From Planctomycetota bacterium (GTDB taxonomy: Bacteria; Planctomycetota; UBA1135), in NCBI GenBank assembly GCA_030749235.1, contig JASMKM010000019.1, forward strand, positions 1-57,072: DNA of 57,072 bases. The letters run 5' to 3'. The notes under the pieces were generated by a model. The model searched no databases and was not told the DNA's origin. It saw only the letters and a list, made by a program, of their open reading frames with translations. The stretch's first letter is position 1, and every line of letters begins with the position of its first letter. Made by a program: the position numbers and the translations under genes. This document shows, one piece after another, positions 35,101-43,054 of the stretch.

Positions 35101-35752
35101 CGGATTCGACCTTGGTGCCACTGGCGAGGCCGTCGAGCAGCGCCTGAAGGACCTACCGCACCCACCGGAGGTGACGGTCTCCGTCGGCGGCCAGACCGAC
35201 GAGATGGCCGCGGCCTTGAGCAGCCTGATGTTCGCCTTGGGCTTGGCGGTATTTTTGGTCTACGCGGTCATGGCGGCGCAGTTCGAGAGCTTGCTGCAGC
35301 CCTTCCTGATTCTGTTCTCGGTACCACTCGCTGCCGTCGGTGCGATTCTTGCGATGATCGCCACTCATACGCCGATCTCGGTGGTGGCCATGTTGGGCGG
35401 AGTCATCTTGGCAGGAATCGTGGTCAACAACGCCATCGTCTTGGTCGACCGGATCAACCGTAACCGAATCGCCGGCATGGACATCGACGACGCCATCCTG
35501 GAAGGTGCCCGCGCGCGTCTGCGGCCGATTTTAATGACCACCACCACCACGGTCTTGGGCATGTTGCCGATGACCGGCTGGCTCCCGTTCCTCGGCGGCC
35601 AACAAGGCGCTGAGTTGCGTACGCCGATGGCCTTGGTTGTGATTAGCGGCCTGATCTCATCCACACTCCTGACCTTGATTGTGATTCCGACCGGTTATCG
35701 CCTTTTGGCCAAGATCGATCGCAAGAAAGCCCCAGAGCCGAAGCATGGATAA
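32168..35752 (+). CDS. RND efflux permease 1, with extra membrane segments
   Basis: A 1194-residue AcrB-type inner membrane pump driven by proton flow. Visible landmarks are TM1 after VKRPIGMGM, the porter domain opening YSGAAPEDVEERVTERLED, the TM4 relay Asp428 (LALGIGMLVDNAIVVLESI), and TM10 to TM12 (GIVVNNAIVLVDRINRNR, then GMLPMTGW). The usual length is about 1030 to 1050. The surplus is about 130 residues at 550 to 680, between TM6 and TM7, containing several further hydrophobic segments (LLIVLAVVGLAVGGALLALV, FIPLAWLVIVPLTTLAA, LLIAMWAICWLPAAF). The ATG start lies 2 bases after the adaptor stop. The substrate is unknown. Confidence 0.92.
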   Translation: MNDSERRSGIGGLFALGVKRPIGMGMIAAAAVVFGWISLQKLPVDLLPPVNYPSLTVRTTYSGAAPEDVEERVTERLEDMLSTVGNLVNISSSSRAEVSEILMEFEWGSNLPFLVQDVRERMDRVFLPNGVDKPLILRYDPSLDPVIRVALSGGSDLVRLRDIAESEVERQLEGLPGVAAVRVKGGLEDEVHVLVDPQRLALFKISGEDIRTRLQEENLNVPGGKLEEGSVEYVVRTLNQFRSLEEIEALPIKTVNQTTVKLRDLAVVKRASKDRDVIQRVDGQESVEIAVYREAGANIVAVAEAVRLKLFGKPASMMRGPPSRDEPPKQPTHVASKLPSDVELTLLSDQSIFVAEAISEVNSAAIFGGIFAVLVCYFFLRRFGTTFIIGLAVPISIVATFGAMYSSGVSMNIMSLGGLALGIGMLVDNAIVVLESITRCREEGDPPHRAAIRGVSEVGSAVTASTLTTIAVFAPIIFVEGIAGQTFGDQALTVVASLLISLAVALFFIPGLAARIRLSQSDQRKSTWRALTGELFPHMRSDRFFHDTGLSKSKLLIVLAVVGLAVGGALLALVVPGMDDEWIKPGTKIEGDWSPVPPEVRETIAAVKLFAFACFIPLAWLVIVPLTTLAARFAFDMLGVVVFLIRGLSALLLIAMWAICWLPAAFINLVFRANEAVYPKVLKGAIRAPIIVLLLAGGIAYGTFQAASDMGRELLPEVLQGEFTAELFFPAGTPLTESDRIASSLEGLIRKLEGVEETAITSGSDRDTVSTEETGPHTSRISIRLDTSGKDPHALELSAEDRIRTLLGKEPALARYNLRRPTLLALNAPLEVEIVGDDLGIIGEVAREAELALTDVPGLVDLRSSLRRGNPEVRITPDREKLARHNLTAAQVANRLRLAVEGETASTFPGRDERIDIRVRADTDTLKHIEQLKDLPVNPDAAHPLPLSAVADFEIQDGPSDIRHIRGRRAAVLSASLAGFDLGATGEAVEQRLKDLPHPPEVTVSVGGQTDEMAAALSSLMFALGLAVFLVYAVMAAQFESLLQPFLILFSVPLAAVGAILAMIATHTPISVVAMLGGVILAGIVVNNAIVLVDRINRNRIAGMDIDDAILEGARARLRPILMTTTTTVLGMLPMTGWLPFLGGQQGAELRTPMALVVISGLISSTLLTLIVIPTGYRLLAKIDRKKAPEPKHG

Positions 35753-38700
35753 GGCACCTGAGCAACGCGAGAACACCAGACTAGTCGAGTTCTTTCGCAG
35801 CTTGGTGCACCACCCAATCGGGGTGTTGATGATCTCGATCGCTTTGCTCGGCATGAGCTTTATCGCGGCCAAGCGCATCCCGCTGGAGTTGGTGCCTTCG
35901 GGTATGACTGATTCGTCGATTTCAATCAGCGCCGTATGGACAGGTGCCAACCCCAGTGAGTTGGAACAAAAGGTATTGAAGCCGCTTGAGAAAGAGCTGC
36001 GCACCTTGTCCAACCTTGAGGAAATCATCGCCTGGGCGTCGGACGGCTCGGTCGGCTTCAACCTCGACTTCCCCGGCAACCTAGACATGGATCTGGTCTA
36101 TGCCGAAGTGGCCGACCGCGTCGAGCGTGCACGCCCGCTGCTGCCCACCGAGGTCGACCGCATCCACATCCGCAAGGAAAGCATGGACCAGATCCCGGTC
36201 ATGTTCGCCGGTGTGCAATACCCCGGCATGGATGACACCGTGGCGCAGGACCTGATCTCCAACGTGATGGTCAAGCGCGTCGAGGCCATCGACGGCGTGG
36301 CCAGTGCATCGTCGATGGGCTTGACCCCGCTATCGATCCGCATCTGGCTGGATGAGGAACGCACCTTCGCCAACCGCGTCGACATCGGCGCTTTGGTGCG
36401 GCGCCTCCAAGGCGACAACATCTCGGCTCCGGTCGGCGACCTCGATGATTCCGGTGCGCGCACCATCATCCGCGTGGATTCACGCTTCAAGAGCCTCGAT
36501 GAAATCGAGAACTTTCCGGTGCGTCCCGGACTGCTGATTAAGGACATCGGCCGTGTCGAACAAGTACGCAGTGCGCCGGAGTTTCTCTTCCGCTTCGATG
36601 GTGTCTACGCCACCACCTTGCAAATCACCAAGGAGAGTTCGGCCAACACCTTCGACCTATGCGAGAAGCTGCGCATCGCCTTCGAGGAGGAGTTCCCGAA
36701 CGATCCGGTGCTCGGGCGTTTCGACTACCTCATCTACTTCAACCAGGGCGACATGATTGGCGCCAGCATCGAGAATCTAATCGATGATTCGCTGTTGGGC
36801 GGCAGCATCGCCTGCTTGGTGCTATTCCTATTCCTGCGGCGCTTCTCTTATACCCTGTTGATCACGCTTTCCATCCCCTTCGCGGTACTCATTGCCCTGA
36901 GCTTCCTGTACTTCAGCGGACGTAGCCTCAACCTGATGTCAATGATGGGCATCACCATCTCAATCGGCATGTTGGTCGACAACTCGGTGGTGATCGTCGA
37001 GAGCATCTTCAAGCGCCGCGAACGCGGTGCCTCCACCATCGATTCAATCAGCCGCGGCCCCGCCGAGGTGATGTTGGCGATCGTCACCGCCACCCTCACT
37101 ACCGTGGTCGTCTTCCTGCCGTTGATGCTCTTAACCGAGGACCGCACCCAACGCGTGGTCGCCGGTGCTATCGGCATGCCTTTGATCGTTGCGCTGCTGG
37201 CGGCTTTGGTACTGTCGATTGTGATGGTGCCGGTGGCTGCACGCTTTTTGCAACACAAGGGTAAGCGCGGCAAGAAGGATGCCAAGAACGCCGGCCATAT
37301 GCCAGCTTGGATGACTCGCCCCTTATTGGCTACCGTTCATTGGTCGATCAATCATCGTTTCCGTGCGATCTTCCTCTGCGCCTTCATCCTCATGTCGAGC
37401 TCGGTCGCCAAGGCCGGACGCGCCGCCGCAGGTACTGGTGGCGCAGGCGGCGGGCAGCTCGAAGTCAGTTTCGATTTTGCCGAAGGCACCACCTTGCTAG
37501 ACGGCGTCGAGGAAGTAAAGCTGATCGAGGCCGCCTCGATCGGATCAGCCGAGTTTGAGGAGCGTTTTCCCTATGTGGCTTCGGGCCTATGGTTCAACAA
37601 GGGCATGGGCCAGATCATGATTTGGCCAGAGCGGCCCCTGAAGGTGCATGAGAACGAGGCCCTGATGGCCTACATGCGGGAGGCCTTGCCGGAACGTGCG
37701 CGCGTTAAGTACCGCTTCGAGAAGGATTTCAACCAGGGCGCGAGCAATGACGTCGAGTGGACCCGCATCCGCATCGAAGGCGAGGATAGCCCGACTGTGC
37801 AGCGCATCCTCGACGACGTGCGTGCCGCCGCCAGCGTGAGCGAGGACTTCACCGAAGTCAGCAAGGAACGTGCCAAGAATCGCGAGATCCTAGTCAGCAT
37901 GGATCGCGACCGCATGAGTCGCTTAGGCATCAACAGCAGCGCCGTGATTGGCAACATCGAATGGACCATGCGCGGCTTCATGGTGTCGCGCTTTGAGACG
38001 CCGAATCTCGACTTGCCCCTGATCATCGAATATGACGAGCCGGTCAACCCCAACCGCTCCAAGCTCGAGGAGATGGTTATCGCCACCATGAATAACCTGG
38101 TGCCGCTGTCGACCTTCGCCGAGTTCACCGATTCCCGCTCCCCCAGCGGCATCTTCCGCCGCGACGGCAAACTGTCCGATTCAATCGGCCTGAAGGCCAA
38201 GAGCGAGGACGTCAAGGAAGCCTATTTGGCAGCTGCGCGCATGATGGAAGGCATCGACATTCCCGAAGGCTATCGATGGACCCAAGATGGTGGTTGGCGC
38301 AAGGCCGAGAGTGACATGCAGGAGCTGATGTACGCCTTGTTGCTGGCGGTCGGACTGGTCTTCCTGTTGATGGGCCTATTGTTCAACTCGGTGATACTGC
38401 CAATCTCGGCCCTGACCACCATTGCCTTCGCCATCCTCGGCGCTGACTGGGCCTTCTTCGTCATGAACACCGCCGTTGGCCCAATGGAATTCATTGGCAT
38501 GATTGTGCTGGCTGGGGTGGTGGTGAACAACGGTATCGTGCTGATTGACCGCATCCTGCAGTTCGAACGTAGCGGCTTGGCGGTCAACGACGCCATCCTC
38601 GCCGCAGTGCAAGACCGCATGCGTCCGGTGTTCATGACCGCCTTGACCACGGTCTGCGGCCTGCTGCCAATTGCGCTGTCCGAACCTACAGGCAGCGGCT

Positions 38701-38903
38701 TCTCCTTCCAGGGATTGGCCATCGGCATCGTCGGCGGCATCACTGTCGCGACTTTCTTCACGCTAACCGTGGTGCCCTTGTCTTTCTCGTTGCTGCGCGA
38801 CCTCGGTCACCTCTTCGCCAATGCCTTCATGGGTAAACCACTGCCATGGGCGCTGCGCGACGAGGCTAGACCTGCCGATGGCGCCACCGAAGGGAATTCC
38901 TGA
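35745..38903 (+). CDS. RND efflux permease 2
   Basis: A 1052-residue RND pump of normal length, overlapping the first permease by 8 bases. TM1 follows VHHPIGVLMISIALLG, the porter domain has WTGANPSELEQKVLKPLEKE, the TM4 relay is Asp412 (SIGMLVDNSVVIVESI), and the second half has GVVVNNGIVLIDRILQFERS and GLLPIALSEPTGSGF. A Gly/Ala-rich stretch (AGRAAAGTGGAGGGQ) precedes the second periplasmic part. The two permeases differ clearly, so this is not a simple recent duplication. Paired permeases served by one adaptor suggest a mixed trimer as in MdtBC, or two pumps sharing one adaptor. The substrate is unknown. Confidence 0.92.
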   Translation: MDKAPEQRENTRLVEFFRSLVHHPIGVLMISIALLGMSFIAAKRIPLELVPSGMTDSSISISAVWTGANPSELEQKVLKPLEKELRTLSNLEEIIAWASDGSVGFNLDFPGNLDMDLVYAEVADRVERARPLLPTEVDRIHIRKESMDQIPVMFAGVQYPGMDDTVAQDLISNVMVKRVEAIDGVASASSMGLTPLSIRIWLDEERTFANRVDIGALVRRLQGDNISAPVGDLDDSGARTIIRVDSRFKSLDEIENFPVRPGLLIKDIGRVEQVRSAPEFLFRFDGVYATTLQITKESSANTFDLCEKLRIAFEEEFPNDPVLGRFDYLIYFNQGDMIGASIENLIDDSLLGGSIACLVLFLFLRRFSYTLLITLSIPFAVLIALSFLYFSGRSLNLMSMMGITISIGMLVDNSVVIVESIFKRRERGASTIDSISRGPAEVMLAIVTATLTTVVVFLPLMLLTEDRTQRVVAGAIGMPLIVALLAALVLSIVMVPVAARFLQHKGKRGKKDAKNAGHMPAWMTRPLLATVHWSINHRFRAIFLCAFILMSSSVAKAGRAAAGTGGAGGGQLEVSFDFAEGTTLLDGVEEVKLIEAASIGSAEFEERFPYVASGLWFNKGMGQIMIWPERPLKVHENEALMAYMREALPERARVKYRFEKDFNQGASNDVEWTRIRIEGEDSPTVQRILDDVRAAASVSEDFTEVSKERAKNREILVSMDRDRMSRLGINSSAVIGNIEWTMRGFMVSRFETPNLDLPLIIEYDEPVNPNRSKLEEMVIATMNNLVPLSTFAEFTDSRSPSGIFRRDGKLSDSIGLKAKSEDVKEAYLAAARMMEGIDIPEGYRWTQDGGWRKAESDMQELMYALLLAVGLVFLLMGLLFNSVILPISALTTIAFAILGADWAFFVMNTAVGPMEFIGMIVLAGVVVNNGIVLIDRILQFERSGLAVNDAILAAVQDRMRPVFMTALTTVCGLLPIALSEPTGSGFSFQGLAIGIVGGITVATFFTLTVVPLSFSLLRDLGHLFANAFMGKPLPWALRDEARPADGATEGNS

Positions 38904-38959
38904 CCGCGTCGGCCATGGCGCAACGCCGGCAATGCCGTACAATATGCGGCTAACCAGTC

Positions 38960-39478
38960 ATGGCGACGTTCCTTGAAGGCATTCCGACTCTCACGACCGG
39001 CCGCTACGCGGTCGTAGTGGCACGTTTCAACTCCGACATCACCGAGTCGCTGCTCGATGGTTGTATGCACGCCTTCGAAGCCGCCGGCATCCCCTCCGGC
39101 AACGTCGATGTAGCACGAGTTCCCGGAGCCTTTGAGCTACCCCTGGCTTGCGAACGCCTTGCCGCAAGCGGCCGTTATCGGGCCGTCATTGCGCTCGGCT
39201 GCGTCATCCGCGGTGGCACCCCGCACTTTGATTACGTCTGTGCCGAGACCAGTCGCGGCATCATGGACGTATCGCTGCGCCACAAGTTGCCAGTGATGAT
39301 GGGCGTATTGACCTGCGACACCCTCGAGCAGGCACAGTTTCGAGCCGACCGCGAGGTGCTCACCGGCAGCGACCAGGCCGCCGAGGGTCGCACCCTAAAG
39401 ATCACTCCACGCTCCAACAAGGGCGCGGAAGCCACCGAAGCCGCCCTCGAGATGGTGGCGCTGCTGGACAAGATTTGA
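38960..39478 (+). CDS. ribH: 6,7-dimethyl-8-ribityllumazine synthase
   Basis: RibH joins the two riboflavin precursors into lumazine as an icosahedral or pentameric enzyme. The 172-residue protein has the signatures VARFNSDITESLLDGC, RVPGAFELPLA, the catalytic His89 in IRGGTPHFDYVC, PVMMGVLTCDTLEQA and the C-terminal SNKGAEATEAALEM. The length is normal. The arrangement ribH-nusB is very common in bacteria. A TACAAT hexamer at 38938-38943 may be the -10 of a short-leader promoter, but no -35 is seen. Otherwise the gene could be read through from the efflux operon, whose last stop is 56 bases upstream. Confidence 0.97.
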   Translation: MATFLEGIPTLTTGRYAVVVARFNSDITESLLDGCMHAFEAAGIPSGNVDVARVPGAFELPLACERLAASGRYRAVIALGCVIRGGTPHFDYVCAETSRGIMDVSLRHKLPVMMGVLTCDTLEQAQFRADREVLTGSDQAAEGRTLKITPRSNKGAEATEAALEMVALLDKI

Positions 39479-39489
39479 CCCTCAGGACT

Positions 39490-40098
39490 ATGACTGTACC
39501 CCTTCGTCGTAGAACCCGTGCCCGCGAGCTGGCACTGCAGTTCCTTTATATGTTAGAGCTCAGTGGCAGCGATGCCATGGAGGAGCTCCTCCCCTTTGTG
39601 GAGCATCACACCAAGGGTAGTCGCGATACCAAGGGGCGCGGCGAGGTGGCCGAGTTCACGCTGGCCTTGAGTCGCGGCGTGATTGGGAACCGCGAAGAAA
39701 TTGACACCTGGATTGAAGCCATCGCGCGCAACTGGCGCCTCGATCGCATGGCCCACCTGGACCGGAATATCCTGCGCTTGGCCATCTTCGAACTGGTTTT
39801 CCAGGCCGAGACTCCCTACAAGGTGGTCATCAACGAGGCAATTGACATCGCCAAGCGTTACTCTACCTCGCAGTCAGGCAGCTTTGTGAATGGCATCCTG
39901 GATCGTGCTCGCATTCTGATCGAGGAATCGCGCGCCAACAACGAAGGCCATCCGCTGCCGCCGAAGAACGCCGCGATGAAGTCGATTCCGGTGCCAGCCC
40001 CGCGCGGCCCAATCGACCAAGAGAATGACGGCTTCACCTCGGTATCCAGTTTCAACCCGTCTGAGCCACGCGGACGACAGAGCCGCCACGAAGACTAG
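39490..40098 (+). CDS. nusB: Transcription antitermination factor NusB
   Basis: NusB binds boxA with S10 and promotes rRNA antitermination. The helical NusB domain is visible from RRTRARELALQFLYMLELSG to RYSTSQSGSFVNGILDR. A C-terminal extension of about 45 residues, rich in Pro, Ser and charged residues, is beyond the usual 140 to 150 and is probably disordered. Two starts compete: the TTG at 39475, which interlocks with the ribH stop (TTGA) like other junctions here, and the ATG at 39490 preceded by AGGA. I chose the ATG, which still leaves the full domain. Confidence 0.93.
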   Translation: MTVPLRRRTRARELALQFLYMLELSGSDAMEELLPFVEHHTKGSRDTKGRGEVAEFTLALSRGVIGNREEIDTWIEAIARNWRLDRMAHLDRNILRLAIFELVFQAETPYKVVINEAIDIAKRYSTSQSGSFVNGILDRARILIEESRANNEGHPLPPKNAAMKSIPVPAPRGPIDQENDGFTSVSSFNPSEPRGRQSRHED

Positions 40099-40117
40099 AC
40101 TCCCACCATCAGCAGAC

Positions 40118-41047
40118 ATGGTTCTTTCGAGATTCCGCAAGGGCTTGACCCGCACCCGCAATCGCATTTCCAATGCGATGCGCCGCCTCGGCGGAGACAC
40201 CAGTGCCGCCGAAACCATTGAGGCTCTCGAGGAAGTGCTCTACACCGCCGACGTCGGCCCGCTGGCAACCCAACTCATTGAGGAAGCCGAGGGTGAACTG
40301 AAAAAGGGCAATCTGGCTGGAGCCGGCGAAATGCCCACGTGGTTGCGCGGCCGCCTTTTGGATGTCTGCAAGGGCCCGGAAGGCGAACCGCTGCCGATGG
40401 ACCAGATTGAAGGCCCGTGCGTGGTGCTAGTGGTCGGCGTCAACGGTTCTGGCAAGACCACCTCAATCGCCAAGTTGATCCATTGGCTGCGCGGCCAGGA
40501 AAAATCGGTGCTGGTGGCCGCATGTGACACCTTCCGCGCCGCGGCCGTCGAGCAACTGAGCATTTGGTGTGAGCGCGCCGGCGTCGATGTCATCAAAGGG
40601 CAGCAGGGCGTCGATCCCGCCGCCATTGCCCACGATGCCGCGGCTGCCGCCAAGGCCCGCGATGTGGATGTGCTGCTGGTCGATACCGCCGGTCGCCTGC
40701 ATACGCAGAAGAACTTAATGGCCGAATTGGAGAAGGTTTCGCGCGTGATTGGGCGTCAGATTGAGGGAGCCCCTCATCACACCGTGCTAGTCCTCGATGC
40801 CACCACCGGCCAGAACGCGGTCCAACAGGCCCGTCAGTTTGGCGAGACCGTGCCCTTGACCGGCGTCTTCCTGACCAAGCTGGACGGCACCGCCAAAGGT
40901 GGAGCCACCTTATCGGTCGGCCATCAACTCGGCCTGCCGGTGTTGTTTGTCGGCCTTGGCGAAGGCATGGGCGACCTCGAGGTCTTTGAGCCACAGGAGT
41001 TCCTCGATGCGATTTTGGATCCACGCAATGCGGAGGCAGAGGCCTGA
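40118..41047 (+). CDS. ftsY: Signal recognition particle receptor FtsY
   Basis: FtsY is the SRP-receptor GTPase that docks ribosomes for membrane protein insertion. The 309-residue product has the N domain (FRKGLTRTRNRISNAMRRLG) and the G domain with G1 at 107 to 115 (GVNGSGKTT), DTFRAAAVEQL at 137 to 147, DTAGR at 189 to 193 and TKLDGTAKGG at 253 to 262. The acidic A domain of Escherichia coli FtsY is absent, and membrane binding probably relies on the basic N-terminal helix. The frame opens upstream to 40025 inside nusB; the ATG at 40118 fits the family start. Its stop overlaps a possible CTG start of the next gene. Confidence 0.96.
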   Translation: MVLSRFRKGLTRTRNRISNAMRRLGGDTSAAETIEALEEVLYTADVGPLATQLIEEAEGELKKGNLAGAGEMPTWLRGRLLDVCKGPEGEPLPMDQIEGPCVVLVVGVNGSGKTTSIAKLIHWLRGQEKSVLVAACDTFRAAAVEQLSIWCERAGVDVIKGQQGVDPAAIAHDAAAAAKARDVDVLLVDTAGRLHTQKNLMAELEKVSRVIGRQIEGAPHHTVLVLDATTGQNAVQQARQFGETVPLTGVFLTKLDGTAKGGATLSVGHQLGLPVLFVGLGEGMGDLEVFEPQEFLDAILDPRNAEAEA

Positions 41048-41091
41048 AGGCCCAGCTGAGGTTTCCTGAGGTCGCTGCAGTAGCCTGCACG

Positions 41092-42966
41092 TTGGTGCCG
41101 CTGTGGAGTTATTCCAACTGGCGTCTGGATGAGCCACGTGCCGATGGCGCAATGTTCTCCCTATTGGTGCTGCTATTCGCCTCCTTCACACTGTGGAAGC
41201 ATCGCCGCCTTGAGGTCATCGCCGGGTCGAAGCTGCTCGGCGCCGCCGTAGCCTGCGGCCTGCTGCCCTTGCTGATTCTTGCGGGTAATCCCAGCGGTTG
41301 GGCCCCAACTCTCGGCGGCCTCGCCGACCGCGCACCCTTGTTGAGTGCTTGGGTCTTCGCTTGCACCATGGCCACCTGGCGTGAGCTCGACAAAACATGG
41401 CTGCTGCAAGCTCTGTTGGTGGTCGGTGCGTTGGCGTCCATCTACGCCCTTCCTCAAGCCTTCGGCTGGGTACCACCGGGTTGGGATCCAATCACGACAT
41501 ACCCTTCCTTCCCCTACCCAGGCATCATCCACGCCGTCGAGGTCGTCGTGCCGCTGCTGCTGTTGGCGCTGGCCACCCTGCCGGCCTTGCCGCAAGCACC
41601 GCGCCTATGGTTGCTGGTGGTCCCGCCCCTGGCGCTGCACGCCGGCATGATAGGCTCCAACGCCGGTCGCCTCGGCCTGATCGCCGGAGCCTTGCTGCTG
41701 CTGCGCGCCCTGCCTTTCCGCCGTTTCGGCACCGCCATCGCCCTAGTCCTCGTCCTGGTGGGCGAATTGTGTCGCGCCCTGTTTGGTGGCGGTCAGCACA
41801 CCGGCGACGTCTTCAGACAAGGCGAAAGGGTGCGCCCCAGCATGTATGCCGACACCTTGGTGCATTCGGCCACCCACCCACTCGGAATTGGAATTGGTCG
41901 TTTCCAGGCAGATTTCCCTGCGTGGCGTTCTGAAAATACCGCTCGCCTGCTGTCTCGGGATTGGACCGTGCATGAGCACCGCACGCCAAAGACCGTCCAT
42001 AGTGAACCGCTGATGGCCTTCGTGGAACTAGGTTGGGCTGGCTCCATCCTGTTGCTGGGCGGATTATGGCTACTGTGGCGCCAACGCCGTCTTGCCGCCA
42101 GTCAACAAGCACTGCTCGACACCACCCCCGCCTGGATTGCCTTGCTGGTCTCGGCTGCGGTACGTTCGCCGTTTACCGACAACCCAGCGGCGCTCGGTTT
42201 AGCCGCCATGCTGTTGGGGTTGGATCTCCGAACGGTAATGGCCTATCGCCCTCGACAGCAACCATCCGCGAAAGCGGCTTGGCGAAGTGTTTTGCCAACT
42301 GTGACGGTGATGGTGGTGGCCCTGGTCACCGTGCGCCCCGCTTGGGCACAGTTGCGCGGCGAGCAGTTGGTCGCCCGAGCCGCCCAGGATCAAGGGCACT
42401 TCGCCGAGCACATGAATGCCGCCACCCAAGCCCGCCCATGGGATACGCAGGCTTGGGTACTGCTCGGCAGTTATTACTACGCTCAACAGAAATGGGATTG
42501 GGCGCGCGACTGCTTCTACGAGGCTCTTTGGTACGACGCCAACAACCTGCCGGCCTTGACCGCCTTAATTCGCCTCGAGATGAAGGCGCCGGACGGTACC
42601 GAATCCAACTTGGTGGCTCTGATGGCACGCGCCGAGCAGTTCGCACCCAAACATCCGTCGGTCAAGGAAGCTCGCGTGGCGTGGCTGACAGCTCACCAAG
42701 AACACTTCCAGGTCGAGGCCGCACGCAAGGTCCAGGCCGGCGCTCGGGATGCTGGCCTGTGGTGGGCAGCCTCCTTCCTGGCGGAGGCGCAGATCGCCGC
42801 CGCCGAAGGACGTCGTGACGACGCATCCAAAGCCTTGTTCCGTGCCTCCGTCTGGGCGCCAAGCCATAAGGCCCTAATCGAGCGCACCGCACGAAAGGAA
42901 GAGATTGATCAGCAGACCATCGGCAAGCTGACCCGCGAGATCTACCCCACTTGGCCGCGCCTCTAG
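41092..42966 (+). CDS. O-antigen ligase/polymerase-like membrane protein with C-terminal repeats
   Basis: A protein of at least 624 residues with about ten to twelve membrane segments (to about residue 430), then a soluble TPR-like region (about 440 to 600, RPWDTQAWVLLGSYYYAQQK). A Wzy/WaaL-type motif lies in the large periplasmic loop: HPLGIGIGRFQADFP and then KTVHSEPLMAFVELGWAG. Such proteins polymerise or ligate polysaccharide repeat units. The standard start choices are the TTG at 41092 or the GTG at 41095, which leave little ahead of the first helix. A CTG at 41044 in the same frame would add MKAQLRFPEVAAVACTLV and form a CTGA overlap with ftsY, a more natural N-terminus. No glycosyltransferase is adjacent. 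Confidence 0.8.
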   Translation: MVPLWSYSNWRLDEPRADGAMFSLLVLLFASFTLWKHRRLEVIAGSKLLGAAVACGLLPLLILAGNPSGWAPTLGGLADRAPLLSAWVFACTMATWRELDKTWLLQALLVVGALASIYALPQAFGWVPPGWDPITTYPSFPYPGIIHAVEVVVPLLLLALATLPALPQAPRLWLLVVPPLALHAGMIGSNAGRLGLIAGALLLLRALPFRRFGTAIALVLVLVGELCRALFGGGQHTGDVFRQGERVRPSMYADTLVHSATHPLGIGIGRFQADFPAWRSENTARLLSRDWTVHEHRTPKTVHSEPLMAFVELGWAGSILLLGGLWLLWRQRRLAASQQALLDTTPAWIALLVSAAVRSPFTDNPAALGLAAMLLGLDLRTVMAYRPRQQPSAKAAWRSVLPTVTVMVVALVTVRPAWAQLRGEQLVARAAQDQGHFAEHMNAATQARPWDTQAWVLLGSYYYAQQKWDWARDCFYEALWYDANNLPALTALIRLEMKAPDGTESNLVALMARAEQFAPKHPSVKEARVAWLTAHQEHFQVEAARKVQAGARDAGLWWAASFLAEAQIAAAEGRRDDASKALFRASVWAPSHKALIERTARKEEIDQQTIGKLTREIYPTWPRL

Positions 42967-42973
42967 ATTCAGG

Positions 42974-43011
42974 CAAAGAAAAGAGCGGGCCACCCCGAAG
43001 GATGACCCGCT
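42974..43011 (-). terminator. Terminator of the pseudopilin/chaperone operon
   Basis: On the minus strand a 12-base stem (arms 42984-42995 and 43000-43011, two G-U pairs) closes on a TTCG tetraloop and is followed by CTTTTCTTTG. It lies between convergent genes and serves the minus-strand unit. Confidence 0.85.
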
Positions 43012-43054
43012 GAAACTGTTTGGACGAAGCCCCTTGCCGACACTCGGGCTCTGC

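Noticed and set aside
36098-36547. Ser/Arg-rich minus-strand frame opposite RND permease 2
   Set aside because: Shadow frame; the RND protein is continuous and conserved across it.
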